Below are positions 7,259 to 7,280 of a stretch of 7,280 nucleotides of DNA, piece by piece (the stretch's first letter is position 1; every line of letters begins with the position of its first letter). The translations under genes were made by a program, and so were the position numbers. The notes beneath the pieces were generated by a model, which saw only the letters and a program-made list of their open reading frames with translations, did not search any database and was not told the origin of the DNA. The stretch lies in the NCBI GenBank assembly GCA_031267775.1, contig JAIRYL010000008.1, positions 1 through 7,280 of the forward strand, in the 5' to 3' direction. This DNA is from Tannerellaceae bacterium. GTDB taxonomy: Bacteria > Bacteroidota > Bacteroidia > Bacteroidales > Tannerellaceae.

Positions 7259-7280
7259 CTACCATTCGCGTCCCCATCGG
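7259..7280 (-). CDS. Possible C-terminal end of an upstream gene
   Basis: One minus-strand frame entering from the window edge reads RWGREW and stops at TAG (7261-7259), 10 bases before the -33 element of the thyA promoter. The position suits the end of a neighbouring gene, but seven codons are far too few to identify a product or to prove coding. Another frame stays open further but runs across the promoter. Confidence 0.2.

Overview
The window looks like chromosomal DNA from a member of the Bacteroidota, probably the order Bacteroidales. I infer this from the protein families, from starts without a strong Shine-Dalgarno sequence, from short AT-rich leaders, and from one good match to the Bacteroides-type promoter (TTG, 20 bases, TAnnTTTG). 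I cannot assign genus or species. All three complete genes lie on the minus strand, so transcription runs from high to low coordinates.

Layout in transcription order. The right edge (about 7259-7280) may hold the last codons of an upstream gene. A promoter at 7219-7249 then drives thyA (thymidylate synthase, 7197-6403), followed after 42 bases by folA (dihydrofolate reductase, 6360-5857). Next is a 243-base intergenic region (5614-5856). Its folA-proximal part is a compact compound inverted repeat that can fold into two hairpins closed by a third stem; the rest is AT-rich with no gene. The remainder is one very large gene (5613-49) for an exported bacterial alpha-2-macroglobulin-like protein of 1854 residues that lacks the thioester cysteine. 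The last 48 bases may include the start of another minus-strand gene.

Functionally, thyA and folA are the classic thymidylate pair. ThyA makes dTMP and oxidises methylene-tetrahydrofolate to dihydrofolate, and FolA reduces dihydrofolate back to tetrahydrofolate. The macroglobulin-like protein has no metabolic link to them. Family members are thought to act as envelope protease traps or structural defence proteins; the loss of the thioester here argues for non-covalent action.

I see no mobile-element genes, CRISPR array, tRNA, rRNA or convincing novel gene system. The items most worth a second look are the compound inverted repeat after folA and the thioester-less macroglobulin.
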